DNA of 64,000 bases from Methylomarinum sp965277025 (GCA_965277025.1 OZ255706.1:434001-498000); one strand, 5' to 3'; shown: positions 9,719 through 19,343, counted from the stretch's first letter. Notes: generated by a model not told the origin, from the sequence alone. A program made the numbers and translations.

Positions 9719-10074
9719 TGTCGCGAGTTTGGTAGAAATTCGAGGACGGCGTAATCTCCGGGTGAGCCGAAACCACCCACACGGCGGCTGGAACCGCCAA
9801 GGAGATCACGCCATGACAAGGAATACAGCAACATCGACATCCGCGCTACTGGCCAATGAGAGGTGGTCCTACATTTTCGACCAGTTGGCAGCCAATTTAA
9901 GATGGATCATGGTTTCATTCAGGCTGCCAATCTCACTGGTTCTGTTTTTCTTTCATATAGCGTTTCGACTTTTCTTTGAAACAAGGCATCACCCCGATCC
10001 CCGAGGCAGCGTTCGCGATAGCAAATGCGTTCGGGGAACAGGGTGATTCAAATATAAGTCGAAATGCTTTAGGC
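9719..10074. other. Non-coding junk between IS remnants
   Basis: The first part (9714-9740) resembles the IS256-type terminal repeat. The following stretch to about 9820, with a short frame beginning MTRNTATSTS, may be the left end of such an element. From about 9830 to 10074 I see no gene, RNA or ordered repeat. Confidence 0.4.
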
Positions 10075-10462
10075 CTCGTCAGGCGTCAATATTCCGTGGG
10101 TCGAATGCGGGCGCTCGGCGTTGTAATACGCCAGCCGGTTTCAAAGGCATTCATGTAGATGCATTCATATTTCAGGGATCGCCAAAGACGTTCGATCATC
10201 CGGTTACCAGCGGCCTTTGCCGTCCATGGATATAGCCACGTCGGCATCTTTCAATGCCTGCGTCCATTCAAAACCCGTAAACTGGCTGCCCTGATCGCTG
10301 TTCATGATCCCGGGTTTGCCGTATTTGACCATAGCCTCTTTCAGGGCTTCGACGCAAAAATCCGCCTCCATGCTGTTCGACAGCCGCCAGGACAGAACCT
10401 TGCGGCTGTGCCAGTCCATAATGGCCACCAGATACAGGAACCCGCGCTGCATCGGAATGTAG
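10075..10462 (-). pseudogene. IS3-family transposase OrfB fragment
   Basis: On the minus strand the integrase core reads YLVAIMDWHSRKVLSWRL, then IMNSDQGSQFTGFEW, giving two of the three catalytic acidic residues. After a small deletion near 10207 it resumes as NRMIERLWRSLKYECIYMNA (the third acidic residue region), then TEY. The N-terminal part is missing beyond 10462. It is decayed and unrelated in sequence to the intact IS3 element at 15127-16783. Confidence 0.82.
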
Positions 10463-10789
10463 GTTCTTTAATTGATCATCTACGCTCGTTGCTTTTTTGT
10501 CGCATATATTGGCCACCTGCAAGGTTCTTTTCGAAGTCATCCCAATTGGAGCTTCATCTCGGCGTCCAAGGTGTCGACGTCCCAAAGGTGATATTCGCGA
10601 TGCATAGAGCTCGCATGTAGATCTCTCGGGTTTTGTCGATTGCCTGTCGCTTTGACCGATACGGCAACTGCTAGCTGTTAATGGCCAATTAAAACAGACC
10701 AAAACTGGCCAACAAAAGTGAGCCACTTTTTCAGACTTTATTTATTGAAATAAATCTGAGAGAGTCCCTGAATTTTTTCAGGGAGTCCT

Positions 10790-12355
10790 GTGAAGGAGTG
10801 GAACGTGATTCATCAAATCAAAGCGTTATACAACGAAGGCAATGGCTTATCGATGCGCAAGATTGCCAGACAACAGGGTATCTCCCGGCATACAGTCTCG
10901 AAGTACCTGAAACTGACAGAGGCTGAAATTACGGCCTTACAGGCAACCACAGAGCGTGGTAAAAAACTGGATGACTACCGGGAGTATATTATCCATCTGC
11001 TGCAGACCTGGCCGGGCTTGTCGGCGGTCAAGGTGCTGCGCAAATTGAAAGCCAAAGAGGAGATGCTGGCGGTTTCCGACCGTTCGGTACGCCGCTACAT
11101 TCAAGCGTTGAAGCAGGAAATCAGCGTCAAGCAGCAGCGCTATTATGAACCGGTACTGGACATGGTGCCGGGCGAACAGTGTCAGGTCGATGGCGGCGAG
11201 TTGCGTGGTGTCATGATTGGCGGTGTGGAAACTACAGTGTATTTCATGGTGTTTGTGCTGTCTTGTTCCAGGCTGATGTATGTATCTGTATCCGACCGGC
11301 CCATTGATACGGAAACTCTGATTCAGCAGCACGATGCGGCATTTCGCTATTTCGGCGGCATGCCAGCTGAATGTGTTTATGATCAAACCAGACTGGTGGT
11401 GATTAGCGAAGTGTTCCGGGAGCTGACACTCAATCAACGTTTTCATCAGTACGCCACAGCGGCCGGGTTCCGTACCCGTGCCTGCGAGGGCTACGATCCA
11501 GAGAGTAAGGGTAAGGTTGAAGCCGGGGTCAAATACGTCAGGCAAAACGGTCTCTATGGGGAAACCTTTACGGACTGGTCTGGGCTGGAAAGGTATCTGT
11601 CCGACTGGCTGGACACGATTGCCAACCAGCGTGTTCATGGCAGCACCGGTCAACAGCCGGCCATGCACTATCGAAACGAAGAACAGGACAGGATGCTGCC
11701 GTACCTGACACCGTCTTGCGTCAGCGAGAATCCAGCGCAGGCCAGGGTCACCCGCAAAGTGGACAAAACCGGCCTGATAGCCTGGCAGGGAAACAAATAC
11801 TCAGTGCCCATGGCTTATCAAAGGGCGCAGGTGGCGGTAAAAGTCGAACACGGTCAATTACGGATCGCTGACCTCTCGACCGGCCAGAAGATTGCCGAAC
11901 ATACCCTGCGCCTGGAAAAAGGCCAGATCATCAAGAACACCGATCATTATCGTGATAAAGGTCAATATATCCAGCAACTGGAGCAGGACATCCAGGAACG
12001 ACCGGGAAAAGGGGCTGACGCCAGTCAGGCATTGTGTGCATTACTGAAAGCCACCTCGCCGAAAATCGACAAAGACCAGTTACCGAGCGTCAAACAGATC
12101 CTCAAGCAATGGACGTCACAATACGGCCCGGTGAGCGATGAAGTACTGATGCGTATCCTGGATCGAACACAGCTCACCGCAACAGGTTTCAAGGATTGTC
12201 TGGACGCCTGGCAACACCACCCAGCGCGAAGTACCCATGAGAAGGCCACTGCACAGATAACAACTACGCGCCAGAAAGCGCCCACCCAACTGGAACGCTA
12301 TCGCGTCCTGAATGCCCAGTCGACTGGTCAGGAGGTGAGCCATGTCATCCATTGA
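10790..12355 (+). CDS. istA: IS21-family transposase IstA (copy 2)
   Basis: A 521-residue transposase nearly identical to the copy at 3394-4959. The HTH reads KIARQQGISRHTVSKYLKL and the catalytic core is intact. Visible differences from copy 1 are Gln for Pro in the HTH, LQTWPG for LETWPG, QERPGK for QELPGK, LPSVK for LPGVK and LNAQST for LNGQST. It ends overlapping istB by 14 bases. The ATG at 10790 is preceded by GTCCTGTGAAGG. This copy may be the active one because its HTH lacks the helix-breaking Pro. Confidence 0.93.
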   Translation: MKEWNVIHQIKALYNEGNGLSMRKIARQQGISRHTVSKYLKLTEAEITALQATTERGKKLDDYREYIIHLLQTWPGLSAVKVLRKLKAKEEMLAVSDRSVRRYIQALKQEISVKQQRYYEPVLDMVPGEQCQVDGGELRGVMIGGVETTVYFMVFVLSCSRLMYVSVSDRPIDTETLIQQHDAAFRYFGGMPAECVYDQTRLVVISEVFRELTLNQRFHQYATAAGFRTRACEGYDPESKGKVEAGVKYVRQNGLYGETFTDWSGLERYLSDWLDTIANQRVHGSTGQQPAMHYRNEEQDRMLPYLTPSCVSENPAQARVTRKVDKTGLIAWQGNKYSVPMAYQRAQVAVKVEHGQLRIADLSTGQKIAEHTLRLEKGQIIKNTDHYRDKGQYIQQLEQDIQERPGKGADASQALCALLKATSPKIDKDQLPSVKQILKQWTSQYGPVSDEVLMRILDRTQLTATGFKDCLDAWQHHPARSTHEKATAQITTTRQKAPTQLERYRVLNAQSTGQEVSHVIH

Positions 12356-13082
12356 CAGCGTTGCCGGAAAATACCGCAGTCTGTGCCTGGCGGGCATTGC
12401 CGGACAACTGGCCACCCTGCTCAGTCAGGCAGAAGCCAACGAAAGCTCCTGCCTGCACTTTGCCGAAAGCCTGGTGGACTTGGAGCGACAACAGCGCAAC
12501 CAAAAACGCATCGAGCAAAACCGCAAACGCGCCGGATTCCCTGTGCAAAAAAGCCTGGATGAGTTCGACTACCGCGTACAGACCACCATCAGCAAACGGG
12601 AAATCAACAGCCTGCTGGACTTTGGTTTCATCGACAACCGCGAAAACATCGTCTTCATTGGCCCGCCCGGGGTCGGTAAAACCCACCTGTCCATCGGCAT
12701 CGGCCTGAAGGCGATTGAGGCCGGCTACAAGGTCAGCTTCAATACCGCGCCGGGACTGATTGAAATGCTGGAGATTGCCGAACTCAAAGGTGAGCTGAAA
12801 AAGAAAATCAACCAGTTGGCCAAATTCGACGTTTTGATCATCGATGAACCGGGCTATTTACCGTTGAACAAACAGGGGATGCACAACCTGTTTCAACTGA
12901 TTAACACGCTGTATGAATACCGCTCGATCATTCTGACCACCAACAAGGAATTCACCAACTGGGGAGAATTTTTCATCGATGACAATATCGCCGTGCCGAT
13001 TGTCGACCGACTCATTCATCATTCACATATTTTTATGCCGGGAGGAGAAAGCTATCGATTGAAATCCAAACTGAATAGCTGA
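12342..13082 (+). CDS. istB: IS21-family helper ATPase IstB (copy 2)
   Basis: A 246-residue AAA+ ATPase with Walker A GPPGVGKTH. It is identical to the copy 1 product except for NTAPGLIE in place of NTALGLIE. It is translationally coupled to istA and appears intact. Confidence 0.93.
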   Translation: MSSIDSVAGKYRSLCLAGIAGQLATLLSQAEANESSCLHFAESLVDLERQQRNQKRIEQNRKRAGFPVQKSLDEFDYRVQTTISKREINSLLDFGFIDNRENIVFIGPPGVGKTHLSIGIGLKAIEAGYKVSFNTAPGLIEMLEIAELKGELKKKINQLAKFDVLIIDEPGYLPLNKQGMHNLFQLINTLYEYRSIILTTNKEFTNWGEFFIDDNIAVPIVDRLIHHSHIFMPGGESYRLKSKLNS

Positions 13083-13239
13083 TTTTTTACCTGAAAAGTG
13101 GCGCACTTTTAATGGCCGAAACTGGCTCAGTTATTTTGGCCATTGACAGCCAAGGTACCTGAATACACAATATCCGGGTGTATAGATCAATGTCTCTCAT
13201 GCTGCCCTACGCTAAACTACCCACTCGATCAGGGGAAGA

Positions 13240-13373
13240 GTCAGAAAATGTACGGTCTACCGGCTGGCGGCAGCCAAGAAGATCCCTGCATTCAAGGTCG
13301 GCGGGATTTGGCGGTTTCACGCACGGAAATTGACCACTGGATAAAACAACAGAGCACTGCATCGCAGGGCTGA
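13240..13373 (+). pseudogene. Excisionase-type HTH DNA-binding protein fragment
   Basis: The stretch encodes TVYRLAAAKKIPAFKVGGIWR in one frame and RTEIDHWIKQQSTASQG in the next. Together these are the end of an excisionase-like HTH protein of the kind often found just upstream of hsdM. The frame changes near 13319, where one base is missing from a TTT run. The N-terminal part is absent, probably lost when the IS21 copy inserted about 100 bases upstream. A function in regulating the adjacent hsdM is plausible for the original gene only. Confidence 0.6.
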
Positions 13374-13449
13374 TGTCCAGGGTGTTTGCCTATCGTGCCA
13401 GGGGGCGATCAAGTCTCTCTGGCTTTCAGGTTCATGATGGGAGGAATCG

Positions 13450-15051
13450 ATGAGTAAAGCCAATAACGGCGCCAACCTGGGCTTCGAGCGCAAGCTGTGG
13501 GAGATGGCCGACAAGATGCGGGGCCACATGGATGCCTCGGAATACAAGCACGTGGTGCTGGGGCTAATCTTCCTCAAGTACATCTCCGACGCCTTTCAGG
13601 CCAAGTACGACAAGCTGGCGGTTACGGCAGAGACCGAGTACACCGATCCGGAAGATCGTGACGAATATGCTGCCGACAACATCTTCTGGGTGCCGCACGA
13701 AGCGCGCTGGGAACGCATCCAGGCCCTGGCACCCCAGCCCACCATCGGCAAGGGGGTCGACGAGGCCATGACCGCCATCGAGCGGGAAACCCCCAGCCTC
13801 AAGGGCGTGCTGCCCAAGGACTACTCCCGACCCACCCTGGACAAGACCCGCCTTGGCGAGTTGGTCAAGCTGGTGGGCGACGTCGATCTGAAAGCCAGGG
13901 AATCCGGCGTCAGGGACCCACTGGGTCGGGTCTACGAATACTTCCTCGGGCGCTTCGCCGCCGCCGAGGGTAAGGGAGGCGGCGAGTTCTACACTCCCCA
14001 GTGCGTGGTGCAACTGCTGGTGCAGATGATCGAGCCCTACAAGGGCCGCGTGTACGACCCCTGCTGCGGCTCCGGTGGGATGTTTGTACAAAGCGAGAAG
14101 TTCGTCGAGGAGCACGGCGGCCGGCTGGGCGACATTGCCGTCTACGGCCAGGAGTCCAACCCCACCACCTGGAAGCTGGCGAAGATGAACCTGGCCATCC
14201 GCGGCATCGACGCAGACCTCGGCCCCCATCAGGCCGACAGCTTCCACAACGATCTGCACAAGAATCTGAAGGCTGACTATATCCTCGCCAACCCGCCCTT
14301 CAACATGTCCGATTGGGGCGGCGAGCGCCTCAAGGAGGACGTACGCTGGAAATACGGCGTGCCGCCAGCGAACAACGCCAACTATGCCTGGATCCAGCAC
14401 TTCATCCACCATCTGGGACCCAATGGTATCGCCGGCTTTGTCATGGCCAACGGATCCATGTCCACGGCCACCACCGCGGAACTAGCCATCCGGAAGGGGA
14501 TTATCGAGGACGACCGGGTGGACTGCATCATCGCCCTGCCGGGCCAGCTCTTCTACACCACCCAGATCCCGGTCTGTCTCTGGTTCCTCACCCGCAACAA
14601 GAAGGCCGATCCCAAACGAGGTTACCGCGACCGCAGCGGCGAGACGCTCTTTATCGACGCCCGCCGTATGGGTCAACTGGTGGACCGGGTGCATCGTGAG
14701 CTGACTTCGGAAGACATCGACACCATCGCCGGTGTCTATCATGCTTGGCGCGCCGCACAAGGAAGTGCAAGCGTCGCGGGAGACCGGATGTCGGAAGAGG
14801 CCAGCGAAGGCGGAGAATACGAAGACAAGCCCGGCTGGTGGCAATCCGTGACGCTGGATGACATCAAGGGGCATGGCTATGTGCTCACCCCGGGCCGTTA
14901 TGTCGGTGCCGAAGCCGTGGAGGACGACGGTGTACCCTTCGAGGAGAAGATGGCGGAACTGACCACCCAGCTCTACGAGCAGTTCGATAAGGCGAGCGAA
15001 CTGGAAGCCACCATCAAAAGGAATCTGGAGGTGTTGGGCTGTGGGGGGTGA
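13450..15051 (+). CDS. hsdM: Type I restriction-modification methyltransferase subunit HsdM
   Basis: A 533-residue N6-adenine DNA methyltransferase, full length for the family. The N-terminal HsdM bundle (FERKLWEMADKMRGHMDASE) is followed by the SAM-binding motif YDPCCGSGGMF and the catalytic motif ANPPFNMSDWG. The C-terminal helical tail pairs with HsdS. The start is preceded by GGGAGG at 13440. It overlaps the start of hsdS by 11 bases, but hsdS is cut after 29 codons by an IS3 element and no hsdR follows. The methyltransferase therefore lacks a specificity subunit here and is probably silent unless another HsdS is supplied. The GC content is clearly higher than in neighbouring core genes. 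Confidence 0.95.
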   Translation: MSKANNGANLGFERKLWEMADKMRGHMDASEYKHVVLGLIFLKYISDAFQAKYDKLAVTAETEYTDPEDRDEYAADNIFWVPHEARWERIQALAPQPTIGKGVDEAMTAIERETPSLKGVLPKDYSRPTLDKTRLGELVKLVGDVDLKARESGVRDPLGRVYEYFLGRFAAAEGKGGGEFYTPQCVVQLLVQMIEPYKGRVYDPCCGSGGMFVQSEKFVEEHGGRLGDIAVYGQESNPTTWKLAKMNLAIRGIDADLGPHQADSFHNDLHKNLKADYILANPPFNMSDWGGERLKEDVRWKYGVPPANNANYAWIQHFIHHLGPNGIAGFVMANGSMSTATTAELAIRKGIIEDDRVDCIIALPGQLFYTTQIPVCLWFLTRNKKADPKRGYRDRSGETLFIDARRMGQLVDRVHRELTSEDIDTIAGVYHAWRAAQGSASVAGDRMSEEASEGGEYEDKPGWWQSVTLDDIKGHGYVLTPGRYVGAEAVEDDGVPFEEKMAELTTQLYEQFDKASELEATIKRNLEVLGCGG

Positions 15052-15126
15052 GTGGCCACAAGCCTTTCTCGGCGATGTTGTTGAAAACTTTGATGCTCGA
15101 CGCAGCCCATGCTCGAAACCCCCCTA
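15041..15126 (+). pseudogene. hsdS: 5' end of hsdS, truncated by IS3 insertion
   Basis: From a GTG at 15041 the frame reads VGGEWPQAFLGDVVENFDAR and then RSPCSKPPYVN, the typical beginning of the HsdS specificity subunit (start of the first target-recognition domain). The IS3 terminal repeat begins at 15127 and the remainder of the gene is absent downstream. The overlap with the hsdM stop is normal for these operons. Confidence 0.75.
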
Positions 15127-15173
15127 TGTCAACATACCTGTCGCCTGAAACTTTTTTAAATCAGGAGACAAAA

Positions 15174-15680
15174 ATGGCGGTATTTAGCCAGGAATTTAAA
15201 GTACAATCGGTAGAAAAAGCGCTATCCAGAAATCCAGAGCAATCGCTGAAAGCCCTTGCCAACGATTTAGGTGTGGGTTACTCCACGCTTCAAAAGTGGA
15301 TTCGTTTAGCCAGGGACAATCAACTCGAAATCTCAACATCAAGTATGTCAAAAGAAAAAAGCCCTCATGCCTGGACGAAAGCGGAACGTTTTGACGCCAT
15401 TGCTCATTGCCATCATCTGACAGACGAACAGGCCAGCGCCTATTGCCGGGAAAAAGGCATCTATTTGCACCATCCGGACGCTTGGAGAACAGAATTTTTA
15501 TCCGCTGCTCAATCGGCAGACCTCTCAGCCAGCCGAGCAGAAAAAAAGCAACTCAAACAAGAAAACAAGCGCTTGCAAAAAGAGCTGAACCGTAAAGAAA
15601 AAGCGTTATCGGAAACAGCGGCCTTACTGGTGTTATCAAAAAAGTGCCAGGCGATCCGGGGGGAAAAGGCGGACGACTGA
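15174..15680 (+). CDS. IS3-family OrfA (HTH/leucine-zipper protein)
   Basis: A 168-residue protein beginning MAVFSQEFKVQSVEKALSRN, preceded by AGGAGACAAA. The HTH (LKALANDLGVGYSTLQKWIR) binds the element ends, and a C-terminal basic coiled coil (KKQLKQENKRLQKELNRKEK) provides dimerisation. The frame stays open upstream to 15048, but that part overlaps the hsdS fragment and lies partly outside the element. Translation is expected to slip into orfB near codon 157 to yield the fused transposase. Confidence 0.88.
   Translation: MAVFSQEFKVQSVEKALSRNPEQSLKALANDLGVGYSTLQKWIRLARDNQLEISTSSMSKEKSPHAWTKAERFDAIAHCHHLTDEQASAYCREKGIYLHHPDAWRTEFLSAAQSADLSASRAEKKQLKQENKRLQKELNRKEKALSETAALLVLSKKCQAIRGEKADD
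15638..15644 (+). promoter_or_regulatory. Programmed -1 ribosomal frameshift site A_AAA_AAG
   Basis: The heptamer AAAAAAG sits in orfA phase as A AAA AAG, the classic slippery sequence. A -1 slip enters the orfB frame exactly at the next codon (GTG at 15644). This is the usual way IS3 elements make OrfAB. Confidence 0.8.
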
Positions 15681-16750
15681 TCGCCTGCTCAGATCGCAAA
15701 CATTACAGCGCGCTCATTGATGAAGCTGTCAGCAGTGGCGCACGGCAACAATCCGCCTGCGAACTGTTGGGCATATCCGCCAGAACCTACCAGCGCTGGA
15801 ACCGTGGCGATGCGATTTCAGAAGACCTGAGGCTGCACAATACCGCGCCTGTGCATAATCGATTGCCCGAGGCGACCAGGCAAGAAATTATCAACCTGGT
15901 AAACCAACCGGAATACCGCGACTTGACACCGCATCAAATCGTTCCGGCCCTTTTGGATTCAGGGCGCTATATCGCCTCGGAATCAAGCTTTTACCGGGTC
16001 ATGAAAGCGCACAACCAGTTAAAGCATAGAGCGAAAGAGTCGGCCGGCCAGCGTCACAAACCACAGCCGCTCAAAGCCACCCGACCCAATCAACTCTACT
16101 CGTGGGATATTACCTATTTATCAAGCCCGATCAAAGGACAGTATTACTACCTGTACATGGTGATGGATATCTACAGCCGAAAAATTGTCGGCTGGCAGGT
16201 TCATGATATCGAATCGAGCAGCTATGCAGCTGATTTAATAGAAGATATCGTCCGCCGGGAAAACATCGAGAAAAAGCAATTAGTCATCCATTCCGACAAT
16301 GGCAGCCCGATGAAAGGCGCAACCTTAAGAGCCAGACTGATCGATTTAGACATTGCCAGCTCATTCAGCAGGCCCCGTGTCAGTAATGACAATCCATATT
16401 CTGAATCATTGTTTAAAACCATCAAATACTACTACACCTTTCCGGAAAACCCGTTTACAACATTAACCGAAGCAAGAGCCTGGGTAGATGGTTTTGTCAG
16501 CTGGTACAACGATGAGCACAAACACAGCGCCATCAGGTTTGTGACGCCTAACCAGCGCCATAATGGCTTGGACAAGGCCATACTTGAGCATAGAAAGCGC
16601 GTGATCGAACAGGCGAAAAAAGATAACCCCGAGCGGTGGAATGGACGAAAAACACGAAATTTAACCCCGGTTGGTCAGGTGTATCTCAACCCAAACAAGG
16701 AGAAATCAGAATCCTCTAAATGTCAAGTTGCAGCAACAATTACTTCGTGA
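15644..16750 (+). CDS. IS3-family OrfB, transposase catalytic part
   Basis: A 368-residue rve-type integrase core, expressed as a fusion to OrfA by -1 frameshifting. The HTH_21-like region (HQIVPALLDSGRYIASESSF) is followed by the catalytic triad: Asp in YSWDITYLSS, Asp in VIHSDNGSPM and Glu in NDNPYSESLFKTIK. The C-terminal SWYNDEHKHSAIRFVTPNQR is typical. It appears complete. Confidence 0.9.
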   Translation: MPGDPGGKGGRLIACSDRKHYSALIDEAVSSGARQQSACELLGISARTYQRWNRGDAISEDLRLHNTAPVHNRLPEATRQEIINLVNQPEYRDLTPHQIVPALLDSGRYIASESSFYRVMKAHNQLKHRAKESAGQRHKPQPLKATRPNQLYSWDITYLSSPIKGQYYYLYMVMDIYSRKIVGWQVHDIESSSYAADLIEDIVRRENIEKKQLVIHSDNGSPMKGATLRARLIDLDIASSFSRPRVSNDNPYSESLFKTIKYYYTFPENPFTTLTEARAWVDGFVSWYNDEHKHSAIRFVTPNQRHNGLDKAILEHRKRVIEQAKKDNPERWNGRKTRNLTPVGQVYLNPNKEKSESSKCQVAATITS

Positions 16751-16788
16751 ATTAGTGTTAAAATTACGACAGGTTGGTTGACATTTAG

Positions 16789-17814
16789 CGGACGGAATAT
16801 CGTGCGCAAAGGCTTATCGATGAACAAGGTCGTCGGTTTGTTGCTCCTTTTCCCGAGGGCGTAACAAAAGCCGTGCAATATGGTGACCAACTCAAGGCGC
16901 ACGCCGTGTATCTTTCGCAGTACCAATTATTGCCCTGCCAGCGCATCAAGGATTATTTTTCCGATCAATTACAGATCCCCATCAGTGAAGGTTCGCTGGT
17001 TAATTTCAATCAACCAGCCTTTGAGAAGCTGGCATCCTTTGAGCCGATTTGCAAGCAAAGACTGGCGGCAGCTTCTGTTGTACATGCCGATGAAACGGGC
17101 ATTAACATCAATGGCGCCAGGTACTGGTTGCATTGTGCTTCTAATGATTTATGGACACATTATTTTCCCCATGTAAAACGGGGCAAGGAAGCGATGGATG
17201 TCATTGGCATCCTGCCTGACTTTCATGGCATTTTATGCCACGATCACTGGAAGCCTTACTACAAGTCCCCCTTCACTCATGCCTTGTGCAATGCGCATCA
17301 TCTGCGTGAACTGACCCGTGCCCGGGAGCAGGATGGACAGCAGTGGGCCAAAGAAATGGAAACCCTGTTAAAAAAGATCAATCAGGTCGTCGATGATGCA
17401 GGGGGGAAGCTTGAAGCAAGAAAAGCGGCCTGTTATCGACGACGATATCGAGATTTATTAGAGAAAGCACAAATTGAATGTCCGCCACCAACCCCGTTGC
17501 CCGGTAAACCCAAACGTGGGCGCCTCAAGCGCAGTAAATCCAGAAACTTACTGGAACGGCTGATCAATTACCCGGATGATGTCTTACGCTTTATGAGAGA
17601 AATGGATGTGCCATTTACTAATAATCCCGGTGAGAATGATATCCGCATGACCAGGGTGCAGCAAAAAATATCGGGGTGTTTCAGGAGTGAGCAGGGTGCC
17701 ATCACCTTCTGCCGTATTCGGGGATATCTATCCACTTGTCGTAAACATCATGTCAGTGCCTCTGAAGCGTTGGTACTGGTATTTAAGGGGAAATTACCGG
17801 AATTTACTCAGTGA
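16789..17814 (+). pseudogene. IS66-family transposase, C-terminal two-thirds
   Basis: The open frame starts at the edge of the IS3 element and continues through VTKAVQYGDQLKAHAVYLSQ to the DDE core: VVHADETGININGARYWLHC, ILCHDHWKPYY and NNPGENDIRM. It ends with GYLSTCRKHHVSASEALVLV. The N-terminal zinc-binding and coiled-coil portion and the accessory tnpA/tnpB genes are missing. The first credible start (GTG 16873) is internal. The element's right end is probably the GTAGTTAC near 17849. Confidence 0.85.
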
Positions 17815-17848
17815 CCTGATGCTTTTGGTAAAATACGCTGAGTAGTTA

Positions 17849-18076
17849 CTATTTATCTAATATAATAGAGTATTTTTTTATCGATTTATTACTCTGAGGC
17901 TTATCTTTAGCAGATATTTTTCTCTTTTCCACAACCAGGGATTCAGCAAATACAGGGTTATAGCTATTTGTTATATTGACATCAACACTTTGCAGCGTAG
18001 CTGAAAATGCTGTACCAGATAAACTGTACATGCTTATTAATATCAGTGAAAATAATAAAAATGTACAATTTTTCAT
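17849..18076 (-). CDS. Small secreted protein of unknown function, possibly 3' truncated
   Basis: A 75-residue product starts MKNCTFLLFSLILISMYSLS, continuing GTAFSA: a signal peptide with cleavage after FSA. The mature 49 residues are polar and Lys/Ser-rich with no recognised domain. Its stop coincides with the presumed right end of the IS66 remnant, so the natural C-terminus may have been lost. An A+T-rich region upstream (18077-18180) could hold its promoter. Coding status is not certain. Confidence 0.45.
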   Translation of the reverse strand: MKNCTFLLFSLILISMYSLSGTAFSATLQSVDVNITNSYNPVFAESLVVEKRKISAKDKPQSNKSIKKYSIILDK

Positions 18077-18207
18077 TTATAGCTGCCCAAACCCATGAAA
18101 ATAACTCAACTTCATATTATCTACCCATTAACTTACTGTTATCTTAATTAGAGATTTTTGATAATACGCTGATTAAAACAATATGCAACCCTATCATCAG
18201 CGCATAA

Positions 18208-18239
18208 AAAAACCCACCCAGGAAATCCTGGGTGGGTTT
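18208..18239 (-). terminator. Rho-independent terminator of the rRNA operon
   Basis: A 14-bp GC-rich stem (AAACCCACCCAGGA paired with TCCTGGGTGGGTTT) is followed on the minus strand by a run of T's. It lies just downstream of the 5S gene. Confidence 0.9.
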
Positions 18240-18247
18240 GTTATAAG

Positions 18248-18366
18248 AGCCTGGCGATTCCCTACTTTCACATGGCAACCTGCCACACTATCATCGGCGC
18301 TAAACGGTTTCACTTCCAAGTTCGGGATGGGATCGGGTGGTTCACGTTCGCTATGTTCACCAGGCA
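18248..18366 (-). rRNA. rrf: 5S ribosomal RNA
   Basis: Reverse-complemented, it starts TGCCTGGTGAACATAGCG and ends near AATCGCCAGGCT, with the conserved CCGAACTTGGAAGTGAAAC loop region. At about 119 nt it has normal length, with the terminal stem (TGCCTGG/CCAGGC) intact. It is the last gene of the operon. Confidence 0.95.
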
Positions 18367-18623
18367 AACTGGTTTGGCTTTTTAAGCCTTTGCCTTCAAG
18401 GATTCTCATCCTTACAACGCAGAAATCTGTTCTCTTGCAGTCAAAGCTTAAGTCCTCTGACTTACACCCAAACTGATTGGGTGTTATATGGTCAAGCCTC
18501 ACGGGCAATTAGTACGGGTTAGCTTCATACATTACTGCACGTCCACACCCCGCCTATCAACGTTGTGGTCTTCAACGGCCCTTCAGGGGACTCAAAGGTC
18601 CCAGTGAGATCTCATCTTGGGAG

Positions 18624-18657
<34 letters not shown>

Positions 18658-18776
18658 TGTCCGATCATAGCTACCCGGCAATGCCACTGGCGTGACAACC
18701 GGAACACCAGAGGATCGTCCACTCCGGTCCTCTCGTACTAGGAGCAGCTTCCCTCAAATCTCAAACGCCCACGGCA

Positions 18777-18903
<127 letters not shown>

Positions 18904-18932
18904 ACCGCCGTCGATATGAACTCTTGGGCGGT

Positions 18933-18988
<56 letters not shown>

Positions 18989-19109
18989 AGAACCACCGGA
19001 TCACTAAGACCTACTTTCGTACCTGCTCGACATGTCCGTCTCGCAGTCAAGCACCCTTATGCCTTTGCACTAATCTCCTGATTCCCGACCAGGATTAGGG
19101 TACCTTCGT

Positions 19110-19152
<43 letters not shown>

Positions 19153-19310
19153 ACCCACCATACACTGTCCCCAACCCGGATAACGGGCCTAGGTTAGAAC
19201 TTCAAACATACCAGGCTGGTATTTCAAGGTCGACTCCACGAGAACTAGCGTCCTCGCTTCTCAGTCTCCCAGCTATCCTACACAAGTAGGCTCAAAGTCC
19301 AGTGTAAAGC

Positions 19311-19343
<33 letters not shown>

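Larger units (their letters stand above)
10676..13148 (+). mobile_element. IS21-family insertion sequence, copy 2 (2473 bp), inverted relative to copy 1
   Basis: It begins TGTTAATGGCC at 10676 and ends GGCCATTGACA at 13148, the mirror image of copy 1 with identical length. The subterminal AAAAGTG/CACTTTT palindromes are conserved. Together with copy 1 it encloses 5.6 kb of mixed mobile sequence. No target duplication is visible. Inverted copies of this size are substrates for homologous inversion of the segment between them. Confidence 0.92.
15127..16783 (+). mobile_element. IS3-family insertion sequence (about 1657 bp)
   Basis: The left end TGTCAACATACCTGTCGC and the reverse complement of the right end TGTCAACCAACCTGTCGT form an 18-bp inverted repeat with three mismatches, giving limits 15127 and 16783. 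Inside are orfA, orfB and a -1 slippery site. No matching 3-base duplication is seen at the flanks: hsdS lies on the left and an IS66 remnant on the right, so the right flank may have been deleted after insertion. Confidence 0.85.

Noticed and set aside
2601..13148. Target-site duplications for the IS21 copies, direct or after un-inverting the segment
   Set aside because: Comparing the four flanks in both arrangements gave no matching 4-8 bp.
13564..14412. 282-residue open frame antisense to hsdM
   Set aside because: It is a high-GC shadow frame opposite a clear hsdM.
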